From Sarcomyxa edulis (taxonomy: Eukaryota > Basidiomycota > Agaricomycetes > Agaricales > Mycenaceae), in NCBI GenBank assembly GCA_009761415.1, contig QUOL01000010.1, positions 186,001-250,000 on the forward strand: a DNA stretch of 64,000 nt. The letters are read 5' to 3'. Position 1 is the stretch's first letter. Every line of letters begins with the position of its first letter. The translations under genes and the position numbers were made by a program. Below, in pieces: positions 1 through 11,888 of the stretch. The notes beneath the pieces are model-generated. The model saw only the letters and a program-made list of their open reading frames with translations, did no database searches and had not been told where the DNA came from.

Positions 1-2
1 GT

Positions 3-336
3 GCCGAACTCACAGAAACTAAGCATACGGTAGAGCGAGCTTTCGAGATTGCAGAGCAAAGCAAGGATATCGTTCTTGAGGAAAGGAAAGAGAAGAACCG
101 CTTGAAGAGGAAGGTAGAAGCGTTGGAAGGGAAGTTGGAGGCGGAAAGGAACACGTCGGCAGGGAAGATACTGGAACGTGATAAGCAGGTGGGTACCCTT
201 TGATCTCGCTCCGTCTACGACTTGCAACTAAAGGCTCATGTAGATCAAATTATTGAAAACGAAAGCGGTGGCTCTTGGCAAGTTGACGAAACATCGAAGA
301 CAGGACGAGGATGCATCCCTAGTTATTGAAGGCTAG
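3..336 (+). CDS. 3' end of a coiled-coil protein (partial)
   Basis: Only the C-terminal end lies in the window. The open frame starts at base 3 and runs to 188. A GT..AG intron (189-243) precedes a last exon 244-336 ending in TAG. The roughly 90 visible residues are very rich in Glu, Lys and Arg with regularly spaced Leu, Val and Ile, as expected of a long coiled coil. The tail is basic and then ends in a short acidic stretch. No catalytic motif is visible. Such tails occur in myosin-like, kinesin-like and structural proteins, so no function can be assigned from this fragment. The frame and splice are well supported because both exons keep the same composition and join in phase. Confidence 0.7.
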
Positions 337-1923
337 TTGACTGACAAGCGAACGCGTATACCCTTTCCTCCTTATACCTGCGTGTACTCTCAAAGAAACG
401 TTACGAACTGTATGATTGACTGTATTTGTATTGTTGCATAGATTGTTATATCACTATTGCTGCTTTGATCAAGGTATATCTACTACGACGGAGATGATTG
501 ACGTCGCAAGAACTTATCCTTGGCTTTATGATTGAAGTTTATCCTACTTAGTCTTGACTAGTTGTACTTACTGTCGACTGACTAGGCTCCAGCAAGGCTC
601 CAGACTGGCTCAGTCTAAGGTGACAAAGTACGAGGAGAAACAAGAAGGGTTCGACTGGCCACATTCATATTCTGTTCTCCATGGAACTATCCGGGATAGC
701 CCAGCTGTAATGGCGGGCAAATCAAGGGAATACGAGGTGGTTATTTTCAAAGGCTAAACCCACAAGCGCGCTGGTTCAAGGCCGTCCCCTCCAGAAAACT
801 TGGTTTTCACAGTTCCTCGCACCGCAAGGCGTGATCCGGACTTGGAATAATCGGTCCTTGACAGGCCAGGGAAGCAATTCCGCAACCTGCAGGACTCGCC
901 GAGTTAGTCTTCGGAGACCAGGACGATCTTCAGTTCGCGCTGTGTGCAGTGCCTCTCGTAAACCTTTTGTTTTTTTTTGCCAATGGCCATTTGGTTGTTC
1001 GGTTTGTTTTCGCTCGTCTCAGGAACATCGAAGCAGGTAGAAGCACGTTGCGTGGAAAATAGGAAGCCATTGCTCACATCGTTCATCTTACTCTTTCTCT
1101 CGAACCACGTACTAGTTACCTTACCTTTGACTTCCTCAAGCCGTCGCGATAAATAGCTTCTTGCATGCACCGTACGCGTTATCTTAGTTAAATCCTGAGC
1201 TTCTCTGCTGATGACCGGTATGCTGTTGAAGACATTCGATTACTCCTTTGTGCAAGCATCACTTTTCACCATCGTTACTGAGTCTGATTTCGCGCCGATC
1301 TTCGAGTGGTCCGCGCCAAGGCTCCGCGGTACGAGCTTGGTACAGCAGGCAAGGAACGCGTGAAGTTACAGCAAGCAGTTGCCATGGACGCGCAGTCAGT
1401 TCTGGCCACTCCAGCAGGTACAGTATCGAGTATTTACTTTGCATTGTCGATGTCACCACCAAGGCCCCAGGGGGTGTTTCGTGGTTTCCGTCGCCGCATG
1501 AACGTTTCCCGCCGCTTCCTCGAGGTGTACATCCCCGTTCTACAGGAACGGAGAGCGCCCTTTTGGCTCTCTCTCGAGGGACCACAATCCCCGAGGTATC
1601 TAGTCTGTTTCCAAGGATGGCATTGAAGCTTTTGAAGAAGCTTTCGGTCTAAAAGATACGGAATTTCCAACCCGCAATTTGAGGTTATTGAGCGAAGCTC
1701 CGAATTCTCACGCCGTGTTCCCGATTTAGACGGGTGATATAAGGCGGGAGAGCTGTTTTCTTATCCATCACGGTTGAAATTTCGCGTTTCCTCATTTCCT
1801 CGCAGTGTGTAGTGCTCGGTTCTCCTTGCTGAATCCCTCTGGGTCACCTCTGGGTCTGCATATCCACGATCTTTGATATTTCACTGTCTTTTCCCGGTTT
1901 AAATACCCCTCCTCGAATCTACA
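337..1923. other. Intergenic region, no gene supported
   Basis: About 1.6 kb between the coiled-coil gene and the AA14 gene. Several overlapping open frames of 60-134 codons occur on both strands between 1,248 and 1,670. They overlap each other, lack a convincing start context or recognisable composition, and look like chance frames in GC-rich sequence. A TATA-like ATATAA lies near 1,738 and a second AT-rich word near 1,899. Either could serve the downstream AA14 gene, whose start codon is at 1,924. Confidence 0.5.
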
Positions 1924-3968
1924 ATGCGCTCTGTATTCGCTGGCGCGCTTTTGGCCGCCGGAATGGCCAACGCGCATCTTGTTGCTTGGTCTGTAGGAAT
2001 GTACTGTAAAGACGTGCGTATCATCCAGATTTGTATCCAGGATTAGGAGGTTGACAGCTGTTGACCGCCCGCAGGGAAACACTGGCTCCATAGATCTCAA
2101 CGCGTACAACGTCGTACTTCCGCTGTGGCAATTATCCCAAGAGGACTGGTGGTGTGCGTGTGCTCTCTTTCTTCTAGCCTATCTGCCTTTCTAATCACTG
2201 TTTTCAACCCCTCGCGCAGTCCACCATACCGATAACGTGCGCTCGTTCGCTGATCGACCCACTGACGTGGTCGCTGATATACGTGTATTTTATAGTGTGA
2301 TCAGTTCCCCCCTCCTGACGGCGAATTCTTGGAACTGTATGTCACCTTGCCTCCATCGAAAAACTCTGATCTCTAATATTCATGTCCAGACCCGCCGGTG
2401 GTACCTTCACGGTTGAGATTGCCGCTAACCGTGCTCTTACGACTCTGTCCTACGACGGACAATATGCCACAGACTGGGGTGATGGTGAAACCCACCCCGA
2501 TGATTATGTTCGTGTTACGACTCTTACGCTATCTACTCAAGACTGAGATCCTTTGTAGAGCGATCCTAACTGCATCAGCAGTCCCAACAGTGCGTTCTGG
2601 TCGTCTACATCTCGAACATGCTCGTACTAATGACATACGTGTTAGTGCATACCCAAAACCAGTCTATGGCTGCTGGCACTGCGTTTGCCATCTCTTATGA
2701 GGTACGCTACGCGTCGTCTATCCCGAAAGCCTTCCTCACTCGAACGTCATCCCACTGTGTAGTCTGATCTCGCCAATGTTACCCCGGAGAACCTCGTTGT
2801 GTTCAGCGTTCGTTACAAGTAGGTCGATTCTCTCTCTTTTTTGGGCGCGTTTCTGATATCGTCTGTAGCACTCCTTGGAAGCGCGTTACTGTGTATGATG
2901 TTCCAGCTGATTTGCCTGCTTGCCCCGAAGGCGGATGTATCTGTGCTGTACGTTTTACCTCTCAAATGTGTATCATCAACCTATATTGATGTCTACCTTT
3001 ACTTTGAACAGTGGGGCTGGGTACGATGTCCCGTCTTTTTTTGATTGTCTACAGCGACTGATCCGTGATTTTTTGGAAATTTCACAGATTCCCAACGGGT
3101 ATGTCTTGTCGCCGTCATCACACAGAACCTGATTTTCTGACCCTTCTCCCCCAACAGCTGTGGTGAACCGAACATGTATCACACTGGATACAAGTGCAAC
3201 GTAACTGGCGCCACCAGCACTGTTCCCGTCGCCCAGGCCCAGCCCCCAGTCTGGTGCGAAGATGACACATCGAAATGTGTTCAAGGAGCAAAACAAATGT
3301 TGTACTGGAACCAAGCCGAGGGTAATAACATTGAGGTTGATGGTTATGACCTCGAGGGCTCGCACAAGTCCCCTGCGTATAACAACAAATGTGGTTTCCC
3401 CGATGGTGGGTAGCCTTTCACTTGAATTTCCTCTATCAATTTCTTACGCTTCAATGTGTATGCCTTAGGTGCCCAAAACGATATCTTCGCGACCGGTGGG
3501 ACTGGTGATTCGAGTGCGACAACGGCAGCGGCGACAACCACAACGCAAGCGACGTCCACCGTTCCAAAGGCCACTACCACCAAAGCTATCTCAACCACTT
3601 GGACCTCTGCTGATACATCTTGGAGTACCGGTGCAGTATGGTGGTCTGCTTCAGCGAACGCTACCACGACCCGTTCTCCTTCCAGCTCTGTCGCGACCTC
3701 TACCACTCCATCCTCTTCGAAGACCCCCGTTGCCACCCCATCATCTACTACCCCCTCCACAGAGGCGGCCTCTTCGACTACCCTTTCTTCCACTTACATC
3801 TCCTCGACTACTCTCTACTCCGCTCCCGCGTCTTCCACTGCCTCTGACTCTTCTCCCACTGCGTCTGCCCCAGTCAAGTGCAGAAAGAGAAAGAGAGCCA
3901 TCGCCAAACGGGAAACACATAAACGCCAGCTGTACAAGCGTCACCACGCTAGCGACATTAACTGGTGA
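1924..3968 (+). CDS. AA14-family lytic polysaccharide monooxygenase
   Basis: Predicted secreted copper oxygenase; characterised AA14 members act oxidatively on xylan-coated cellulose. The model has 13 exons, all joining in phase to 441 aa: 1924-2013, 2075-2153, 2220-2236, 2305-2336, 2390-2507, 2559-2589, 2646-2701, 2763-2818, 2869-2947, 3012-3020, 3088-3098, 3158-3405, 3469-3968. A 17-residue signal peptide ends NA, leaving His as mature residue 1, as the histidine brace requires. Further family features are M-Y-C near the mature N-terminus, WWFHHTDN-FPPPDGEF, DGETHPDDY (candidate second brace His), many Cys, and a C-P-E-G-G-C-I-C motif. The catalytic region is followed by a Ser/Thr-rich linker and a basic KRK/KR tail rather than a CBM1. 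Exons of 17, 9 and 11 nt are unusual. The family call rests on remembered sequence pattern; a search would settle AA14 against a close relative. Confidence 0.85.
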
Positions 3969-4434
3969 TCATTCCCGTAATCGTTCCATTCCATTCCCTC
4001 GTCTCCTCTCTCACCTATTTCTCCTTACGATATACCCCTCTCGCCTCTATCTTTTCTCGTCCTCGTCCACTTTCTGCCTGAGCTACTGGTCTCTTCGGCA
4101 TTGCGTCTCGGGTTTCGCTAGTCGAATGAAGTCCCTACTACTGATGCGAGCATCAGTTTCTCCCTCGCACCGTCACGTACCGTATGTTCTGTAGTTAGTT
4201 ATCGCTATGGTTGTGTAGTATCTGAATATTTTTGACTTGCGAGTGCGCTACTTTTGCTTTGGATGCGCCACTTTTGCGAATTTACGCGATAGTGATGCTT
4301 GTTGTGTAACAGCTTTGCGTCGATATTTCAAATTTCGATCTCTCAAAATTTCTTCAAGAGCCCTCCTCGGTCGTTCCCCGGTCGTTCCCCCACCTCCTCC
4401 CTTTCGTCCTCCCTTTCGTCTTTGATTGCTCTTC

Positions 4435-5691
4435 ATGTCTCCTCCTGTTTCTGGTAAAGGAAAGGACTCCGGGACTGCTCGTGTCCTTGGATCTGGAACG
4501 TCCGGTAAGACGCGCATGACGTTCTCAAAAAAAGTACTTTCGACTAACACGAGGCGTCAGGCATTGCTGAGCTCTTCATTTTCCACCCGGTGGACACTGT
4601 TGCAAAACGGTTGATGAGTAACAAGGCCAAGGTATGTCTCGACATGACTCGTCTTCCAAATATCTCACACCGAAACTGGAACGCGTGCGTCCCATTAGGT
4701 TACAGTCGGCAACCTCTCTACCGTCATCTTCCGAGATGCTGCAACTGCAACTGCTGGACGCAAGTTCCTATCTTTGTTCCCTGGACTAGGATATGCAGCA
4801 GGATACAAAGTTGCTCAGCGCGTCTACAAGTTCGGTGGACAGCCGTGGTTCAATGACTTGATCAACAAGCATTACAAAACGCAGTTCACGAACACTTTCG
4901 GTGAACGAAAGGGTAAAATGATGACACAGGCTTGTGCTGGAAGGTGTGAACGTCTCTTTCATGGTACTCGGTATACGATTCTAACCCTGACTGATCGTTA
5001 GCTTGACTGGTATCGGAGAAGTTGTGCGTCTTTACCTAGACCCTGCAATATCTTCCTTTGAAATTTACCTTCATATATAGGTTCTGCTGCCCCTGGATGC
5101 TCTCAAGATCAAGCGCCAGGTAAACCCAGAAGCCTTCCGGGGACGAGGTGTTCTACGGATCTTCATGGAGGAGGGTACCACTCTTTACCGTGGTTGGGGT
5201 TGGACAATGGCTAGGAATGCACCAGGAAGTTTCGCTGTGAGTCCCCAATACAGCACAAAACACTCGAACACATCTCATTCATACCTCGTCATTAGCTTTT
5301 CGGAGCCTCAGCTGCTACCAAGGAATATGTCCTCGGTGTAACTGATTACTCCCAGGCTACTTGGGGACAAAACTTCGTCGCTTCCATCGCCGGTGCTATA
5401 GCCTCGATAACAATCGCGGCTCCATTGGACACCATCAAAACGCGTATTCAGAATGCCAATTTCGAGCGCAAGGTGTCTGGAGTTGTCGTTGTGAAAGAGT
5501 TGTTGAAGAACGAGGGGCCGTCTGCATTCTTCAAGGGTTTGACACCGAAAGTGTGTATCTCTCCCTTCAAATTTCCAGTCACGTCGCTAAACTTTCTCGT
5601 TTCTCTACAGATCCTCGTGGTCGGGCCAAAATTAGTGTTCAGTTATACACTGGCACAGTCACTGATCCCCTTGTTCTCCAAGTATGTTTGA
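4435..5691 (+). CDS. GGC1: Mitochondrial GTP/GDP carrier
   Basis: Inner-membrane mitochondrial carrier exchanging GTP for GDP; in yeast, loss affects mitochondrial iron and DNA maintenance. Seven exons join in phase to 299 aa: 4435-4504, 4561-4631, 4699-4943, 5002-5023, 5081-5236, 5296-5550, 5611-5691. Three carrier repeats are present, with Px[D/E]xx[K/R] signatures: HPVDTVAKR in repeat 1, LPLDALKIKR in repeat 2 and APLDTIKTR in repeat 3. The stretches FPGLGYAAGYKVAQRVYK, RGWGWTMARNAPGSF and DYSQATWGQNF closely match yeast Ggc1/Yhm1 and separate it from other carriers. The ATG at 4,435 gives a short, presequence-free N-terminus, normal for this family. It lies head-to-tail between two secreted-protein genes with no evident functional link. 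Confidence 0.93.
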
Positions 5692-6370
5692 GGGAACAAG
5701 GCGGAATTAGTGGAGGGCGGTATCCATAAAATTATCTTACTTCTTTCGGTCGTTATTTACTTGCTATGCGGATGGAGTCACGATTCACTCACGCTCAAAC
5801 CCCTACTCATTTTTTCTATATATTGCCACTGATATCACGGAAGTTTAGAACGAGGTGCGAGTATAGTCACTATGCGGCGTATGCACTTATCCTAGAGATA
5901 TTATTAGATACCAAGAATCTTCGAGGATCAATTGATTTTTTTTTCTTGGGCTGCCCCCCGGTCGCGACAGAACTTTGAAGTTGTTGATTCTTGTCTTCTC
6001 TTGTCGTGCACCTTTGCCATTGGCCTCGTGAATTCGAACCTCTCCTGGCCCTCTGGGTTCTACATCGGTCTCTCCCCTGAAAGTTTTCTCGAAATCTGTC
6101 AAAACGGTGATGAAGGAAAGTTTGGGAACGGGTCTTTTGACTGTTGATCACAGACCTTTCCTTTGGACCTGCTTTTGCTGTCCTGTCGTTCCAGGTACCT
6201 GAGGACCTGTCTGCGTCTACAACATCCGAGTGGACGATATCGCTGTTTCCGTTCCTAATTCAATGGCGAGCGGAGAATATGGCGAGGGGGATTTCTCCGT
6301 CTCGTACCTGTTCCAGATGTGACCACCACATAAAAGAGCACACCACTACTTACCGTTCAGGCATCTCCAG
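5692..6370. other. Intergenic region, nothing recognised
   Basis: About 680 bp between GGC1 and the WSC gene. The open frames here (at most 93 codons) overlap on both strands and resemble no family I know. One minus-strand stretch near 6,030 resembles a tRNA B box but has no partner A box or acceptor stem. I treat the region as the 3' flank of GGC1 plus the promoter of the next gene. Confidence 0.5.
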
Positions 6371-7982
6371 ATGGATATTTTTCGTATACTTGTATTGATT
6401 GGCCTCCTAGCCACATCCCTTCCCGTAAGTGCATCCAATACAATCACTCATGCTCTAGTATCCAACTGAATCCGTGTAGGCTTCGCTGGGGGGTCAAGTC
6501 AGCTCACTCCATCGTCGGCAGACTATTCCGACTTCCCTCCCAGGGAACTGGACGTCTGAGGGCTGTTTTACCGACATATCCACTGCGCGTACCCTAGCTG
6601 GGGCGTTTTATTCAGACACGACCTCCATGACTATTGAAGCTTGCATTCAATTTTGCAGCTCTGGGGGTTGGATATGGGCAGGGGTAGAGTTTGAAAAGGA
6701 ATGCTGTAAGTCATCCTTCTCGAGTGTGACTCTATCCATTTTTCTGATCTTTTACCTTGTATATAGATTGCGATGCCATTCCGCAGAGCACCACTTCAAA
6801 GGTTGACATCAGCGATTGCGACCTTCCTTGCACCGGTGATGCCTCAGAAACGTGCGGTGGAGAAGATTCCATGAATCTTTTCTACAGTGGCGGCGTAGAA
6901 CCTAGCATCGTTCAGACTGTCGGTACTACCGGTTGGACGTATCAAGGATGTTTCACGTATAGTCCCTTTCCTGATTGTCCTGCTCATTCTTTGACCGACC
7001 GTACCTTATTTTACAGCGACGATGTATCCAACCGTACCCTTACGCGCCCTGTGGGCATCAACAGCGGTGTCACTGCCGAAACGTGCACAAGCGTCTGTCA
7101 GGCAACGGGTAATTACCTCAAGGCTGGGTTGGAAGACGGTCGAGAGTGTTGTAAGTCCCTTTCTCAAGCTTTTTACGGTGTATCTAGTATCGGTCTGACA
7201 CTGTCTATCTGCAGGGTGCGACAACACGATCGCTAATCCAGGTGCTCAACCTGCTCCAGAAGATGAATGCCACACTGTCTGCGCAGCGGATTCCACAGAA
7301 TGGTGCGGAGGCGTAGCTCGTATCTCAGTGTATCAGTTCTCCCCTTCTGTTACGACTCCGCCCACCACGCAATCCTGCGTCTCCTCCAATGTGGCCAATT
7401 TCACTCTCAACGCTGTCTATACAGACCCTCCGTCTTCTGGGCCATCATCTGTTCCCTTGAAAGTCGTCCTCGTAGAGTTGGTGCCGAATATAGTGTGGAC
7501 TATACTTTCGGTAGGCTATTCCATCACATGAGTACCAGGAAAGTTCACCAATTATGCGTTCTTTGTTGTTATAATAGGCATGCACGTCGTGTTGCACCGA
7601 TTGGCCTACGTTTTCTCTCCAGAACTCTGTATTTCTGCCTCAATCGATCTCCAACCCGAATTCACAAATGGTGTCGAACACCCAAGTCGACGGCCAATCT
7701 CCCAGTTTTGTATCATCAGATCCAAAACCAGCGGGCTTCCAAGGTTATTGCTCCATGGTCAGTCTGCTTTTCTTTCTCATACGTACAGAACATGGATTGA
7801 TTTTCCATCAGAACGGCACGTCTGGAGTTCCGATACTTGCTGTCAACACTCGCTCTGATCTCTGGTCGCTCTGTGTCAACAACACGGCCAATGGTAGATT
7901 GGATGTCGTTTATTCGCCTATCGCGAACAATCCCGACTATACTTTAGATGATTGTAGTCCAGTCACTATCCAGATGCTTTGA
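6371..7982 (+). CDS. Secreted protein with two WSC domains
   Basis: Probably a secreted or cell-surface carbohydrate-binding protein. Seven exons (6371-6424, 6480-6705, 6767-6956, 7017-7150, 7215-7510, 7578-7757, 7812-7982) join in phase to 416 aa. Residues 1-18 form a hydrophobic signal peptide, followed by a possible Kex-type RRQ. Two WSC domains follow, each starting W..[E/Q]GCF.D and carrying the eight-Cys pattern with CYCD (first) or CWCDN (second) and C-G-G near the end. The rest (about 220 aa) is Ser/Thr/Pro-containing, with an A-C-T-S-C-C cluster and a W-S-L-C motif. I recognise it as a recurring basidiomycete tail but cannot give it a name. No transmembrane segment or GPI signal is evident. 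Family knowledge: WSC domains occur in yeast wall sensors and in fungal glucan-binding oxidases; here no sensor-type cytoplasmic tail exists. Confidence 0.85.
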
Positions 7983-8148
7983 AAACAAGTATGGACTACA
8001 ATCAGAGCAAAATAAAATATTTATCTCTCGCGGATCAAGTGAATGTGAACATACATTTATCGTAGCATCTAGAAACAAGGAGACGAAGACCCTTACATTA
8101 CCCCAAGAATAGGATCAAAGTTCAAACACGTATACATACGAGTCTGTT

Positions 8149-11125
8149 TCAATATTCCGCCATCTGGATGACTTTCCCTGTCAAAGAGGGTTCAGTACAA
8201 GAACACAAAAAGAACGTGACGCAATACTCACCAACATTAGAATACGGCGATTTCTTTCGACTACCCAATAGTTCGACGTCACCACTATCAAAGAAAGAAT
8301 ATCCCGCTGAAGCAAGCAGAGTCACTCGTCAACCGTCTTAATATTCATTCCTGCACAGACAAAACGTACGCATAGTTATTTCTTCCTCGTCCGAAACTTC
8401 ATGAGCATTGGATGCATATCCATTGATAGGTCGGCCTGTCTTCGAATCTCTCAGGATACCAGTATGATCCACAAATGGAGCTGGTCGCTCGTTGGCGGAA
8501 CGATGCAGTTGTATCAGAAGACGTTGTATATCGCACAGATAGCCTTGCAGTGTGTGCAAGAACCGACGGGTTTGCAAGTGCTTTGAAGAAGCGCAACTAC
8601 GACCCAGGAATCAGCGAACGAATTTTTGCGGAAAGGACAAAGACGTACATGGACAGTCCGTCTTCTTTGATGATATACCCAATCCCATAGCCATCCCCAG
8701 CGACAGGCCCGAATCCGAACAGTCGTAGAGCGGGATTCCCGCAATTCGACGTCGAGATGATCGAAGTGCTGAGGAGTTCCCAACCAGGATCCGTGAATAT
8801 GGCTGGCATCTTGTGGCTTGGAGACCAGGCGACTGGATCATCGGGTGAAGGATTGAGGTTCCCTCCAGCGAGCTGGCGTTGAAGGAGACAATACAAAGCA
8901 TACAGATGTCTAAACAACGGTTGGTAAGAACGGCCGTAGATACGATTTTGTTTGGACGGACCTATCCTGTCCCATGCCTTGGCTACACTCTTTCGTGAGC
9001 TGAACATGCCTAGTACAGGCCTTTCGTAGAGCTGACACCTTCTGGGCAGCCGAAGCGTCAGAGTAAAACGTCTGCAGATCTCTGTATGTAAGACACAAAA
9101 AAGCTCGTTCTGTAAAGAAAGTACCTTCGTAAATTCAACACTTTTTGGTTGGACCGAGCGGATAGCTTCTGTCCTGCCGTGCAAAAAAGCCTTGGTCATA
9201 GCAGGCTCGTAAACACACTCCACTCGACCTAAACCACACACCCTCATCAGCAAAACACCCTCTCAACCACCCACACCGTCTCAAAAGAAAAACTACACAC
9301 CATACAACCCAAAATACGCCGCCTGAAACGCCATTTGCACAAACGCGTCCGGACTAAACCCATGACTCGTTATGAAATTCTTTCCGTAGCCTTTGAACTC
9401 GAGCGCCTGACAATCATTTTGACAGATCAGATCGCTCAGACGCGTTTCTGCGAAACGTATCCCAACGCGTAGCTCTGATGTCAGCTTCCATTCAAGTTTC
9501 TTGGGCGTGGTGTCGATGGGCTCGACGGGAGGTGTTGTTGGTCTGGATTTACCGTGGGGTGGTTTGTAGGCTTTAGCGTGGGGAGACAATGGGGCATGGA
9601 ACAAAGTGGGAGCGGATGGATTGATGGATTTCGCGAGGAGCATTAGACCTTCGGTGAAGATGTCTGCTGCAAATCTAGCGAGGCCGACGAGTCAATACAA
9701 ATGTGGCGATGATGATCAAGTAAGTGAAGTACCTCAGAACAGTATGTCCATCAACACCGGTATGTTCAAAATTGATGCCAGCCGCTCCGTCTGCGCAAAC
9801 AATGATCTGAAGCTGCACACCAGTTGAGATCCCAAGATCAACACTCAGCACACGATACCACTCACTTTATCGTACCACCTATTCGTGCACGTCCCAATCT
9901 GAACACCAGCGTCTAAACTATACGTTCCACACAAAAAATTATCGCAGAGTTCGGCCAGATTCTCTGGCGCAGCATCGTCTAAACAAACGATAAACAGCGC
10001 GTTATCGACAATCTCTAGACAAGACGCGTTGTTCCTGTCGCTTGACAGGGATGCGCGTAGTTTGGACCATATCTTGCGGTTCTCCGTAGAGAGCACTCCG
10101 ATGGCGCTACGAGCCACCTACCAAAGGTATTCAGAAGGTGAACCTAGATTCTGAAGAGGCTTCAGATCTTACATCACGTATGTCTGTCTTATCGGCATCA
10201 GTAACGATAGCCTGCAAATTTCGGATAACTTCGCGTTCAGTCAAGACAGGTCTGTTCTCATCGTCTAACACGTCGAACCAATCTAACGCAGGCCGTACGT
10301 ACATTAGTGCCAACAGCATACACATACACGAAACGTGCTCACAGAATTGGCCACGTCGAAGGACGACTATATGTCGTGATTCAGAATTCACAAACATTTT
10401 ACAACCTCTCTAAGAAGGGATTAGTTTGTGGGGATGTGGTATAGATAGGAGAATATCACGAACCTCGGTAGGAATCCTAGCCGTTCCGAATAGTCTGGTG
10501 TATTGATCCATGTCCAGTGCCGTTCCGCGTACCATGTCAGGTTCTAACATGCCCGCACGAAGGTCATGGATGAATCCCAAGGAAGAGATAACGAGCGCGG
10601 CAGCTCTCGGTAGTTGAGAGCCTCTTGTTGGGGTAGGGTCGTTCCTGGGTCACAGATTAGATCGTGGAAGGTACATGGGGCAAGTCTGTTTACTCAAGAA
10701 CAAAAAACGGGTTCAAGGCCAAGACCACAGGATCGCTGTGCGATAGATATGATTCATACCTAGATGGTAGTCAGATACAGGAGCATATGTGTTTCGCTTA
10801 TTCAGAACACGTACCAAAAGTCCTCGATATAACTGTCCTCGCGAGTCAAGCCAGGTTGAGGTGAAGAAGAATAGGGGGTTACTCACCTATCCTTGTCCTT
10901 TGCCCACTCGACTAATTTGGCTTGTACCGCTGGTCCATCGCTCTCCAGAAATGCGGTCACCGCCTCCTTTGTCGACGCGTGCTCCCTCTCGTCTTGGAGA
11001 GCTTCCAACGCCTTTAAATATCGTTTACAAGTGTCTTCGAGGGACGGTATAGGTAGCTTCGGGAGCTTGTCCTGATAGGCAAAGGTGCGCGCACTGGGCG
11101 GGTTGGGATCAAATCGCGTGGGCAT
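8149..11125 (-). CDS. Carnitine O-acetyltransferase, cytosolic type
   Basis: Transfers acetyl groups between CoA and carnitine, moving acetyl units between compartments during growth on acetate, ethanol or fatty acids. Fifteen exons join in phase to 730 aa: 11125-10887, 10832-10815, 10759-10694, 10644-10464, 10409-10343, 10282-10173, 10117-9866, 9812-9733, 9674-9301, 9228-9125, 9071-8962, 8909-8649, 8596-8370, 8306-8232, 8177-8149. Family landmarks are LPKLPIPSLEDTCKRYL near the N-terminus, FWYESYL, NPFFVLE, then the catalytic-His motif NFEHTGVDG, STSNCGNP, and the C-terminal GYIIKEDGLS. It has no mitochondrial presequence and no clear peroxisomal SKL end; the protein finishes A-E-Y. This suggests a Yat1/Yat2-like cytosolic enzyme. 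The two short terminal exons are supported by phase and splice sites; a simpler model would read through to a stop at 8,338. Confidence 0.9.
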
Positions 11126-11236
11126 ACTATCAAAAGGCGGGAAGTCAATACAGAAGCTATCGCAAAAGATGAATAATTTATAGACGCACTTGTTGTTGCT
11201 CATTATGTTCCAGAATGATCCCTAGATCTGATATGG

Positions 11237-11559
11237 TCAACTGTTCAACTCAGCGAGAAATGCGGGGCGTCTGGGGTAGATGACCTGATATTTCGGATCT
11301 ATACGCCAGGGGTCGAATGTATTAGGTCCTAATTCCAGTGGCTGAATCGTCTGAAACCCAAGATAACGACTGTCCGTATGTTGCTGAGCCTTCTGGAATG
11401 TGACCAAGAGCGCCTGCCATTCCCAGAGCAGTGGCCGAAAAAACAGTGATGGAGCCAAAGTCAGCTGGACCGATTAGCCCATAAATGTATACACAGTCAG
11501 GAGCACCACAAAACCAAGATAGCCAGTTGACAAGAGCCTAAACATGAGCATTTATAGGG
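11237..11559 (-). CDS. Possible small membrane-anchored protein (doubtful)
   Basis: On the minus strand an ATG near 11,551 opens a short hydrophobic segment (MFRLLSTGYLGFVVLLT). With an 81-bp GTGTAT..CAG intron containing a CTGAC branch-like word, it joins in frame to about 57 residues ending at 11,237 and rich in Pro and aromatic residues. The result would be a protein of about 74 aa with one N-terminal membrane helix. It sits in the 760-bp gap between two divergent genes, so it may be only promoter sequence. I recognise no family. An overlapping 96-codon minus frame (11,568-11,858) is equally unsupported. Confidence 0.22.
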
Positions 11560-11888
11560 CAGATTCATCATGATAGTTGGAGAAGAAATCGAGCAACCCA
11601 CGAACAACTTGGGAAGTCGCGATCAAGAAGCAGAGACGCGCCTGGAACACTCTTCTTTCTCTCTCTCACTGCAAGAAATCTAGTCTTCGAGATTTTGATA
11701 GGATACATCGCTGAAAATGCCTGCAGAGCGATGCCAGGTCGACGGACACCAATGGCCAAGAGCGTATCACCGTCGAACAGGATGGCCAGCATGCCAAGCC
11801 GCATCTCGAGGGCAAATTGTTGATAGCCTTGTACCCGGAGGAAACGGACAATCATCACCCAAAATCTCGCAGTCGTTGAACATTGACG

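Noticed and set aside
1248..1670. Cluster of overlapping 78-134-codon frames on both strands
   Set aside because: Mutually overlapping, no recognisable domain, no promoter-ATG logic; consistent with chance frames in GC-rich sequence.
3469..4194. A 241-codon Pro/Leu/Arg-rich plus-strand frame
   Set aside because: It is an alternate frame of the Ser/Thr-rich linker of the AA14 gene. Repetitive TCC/ACC/CCT codons leave other frames open, and it lacks splice or family support.
6000..6100. Minus-strand word GGTTCGAATTC resembling a tRNA B box
   Set aside because: No matching A box or cloverleaf can be drawn around it.
8338..8370. Carnitine acetyltransferase ending at the stop at 8,338
   Set aside because: A consensus GTACGT donor and two downstream exons join in perfect phase and give a longer coding-like tail.
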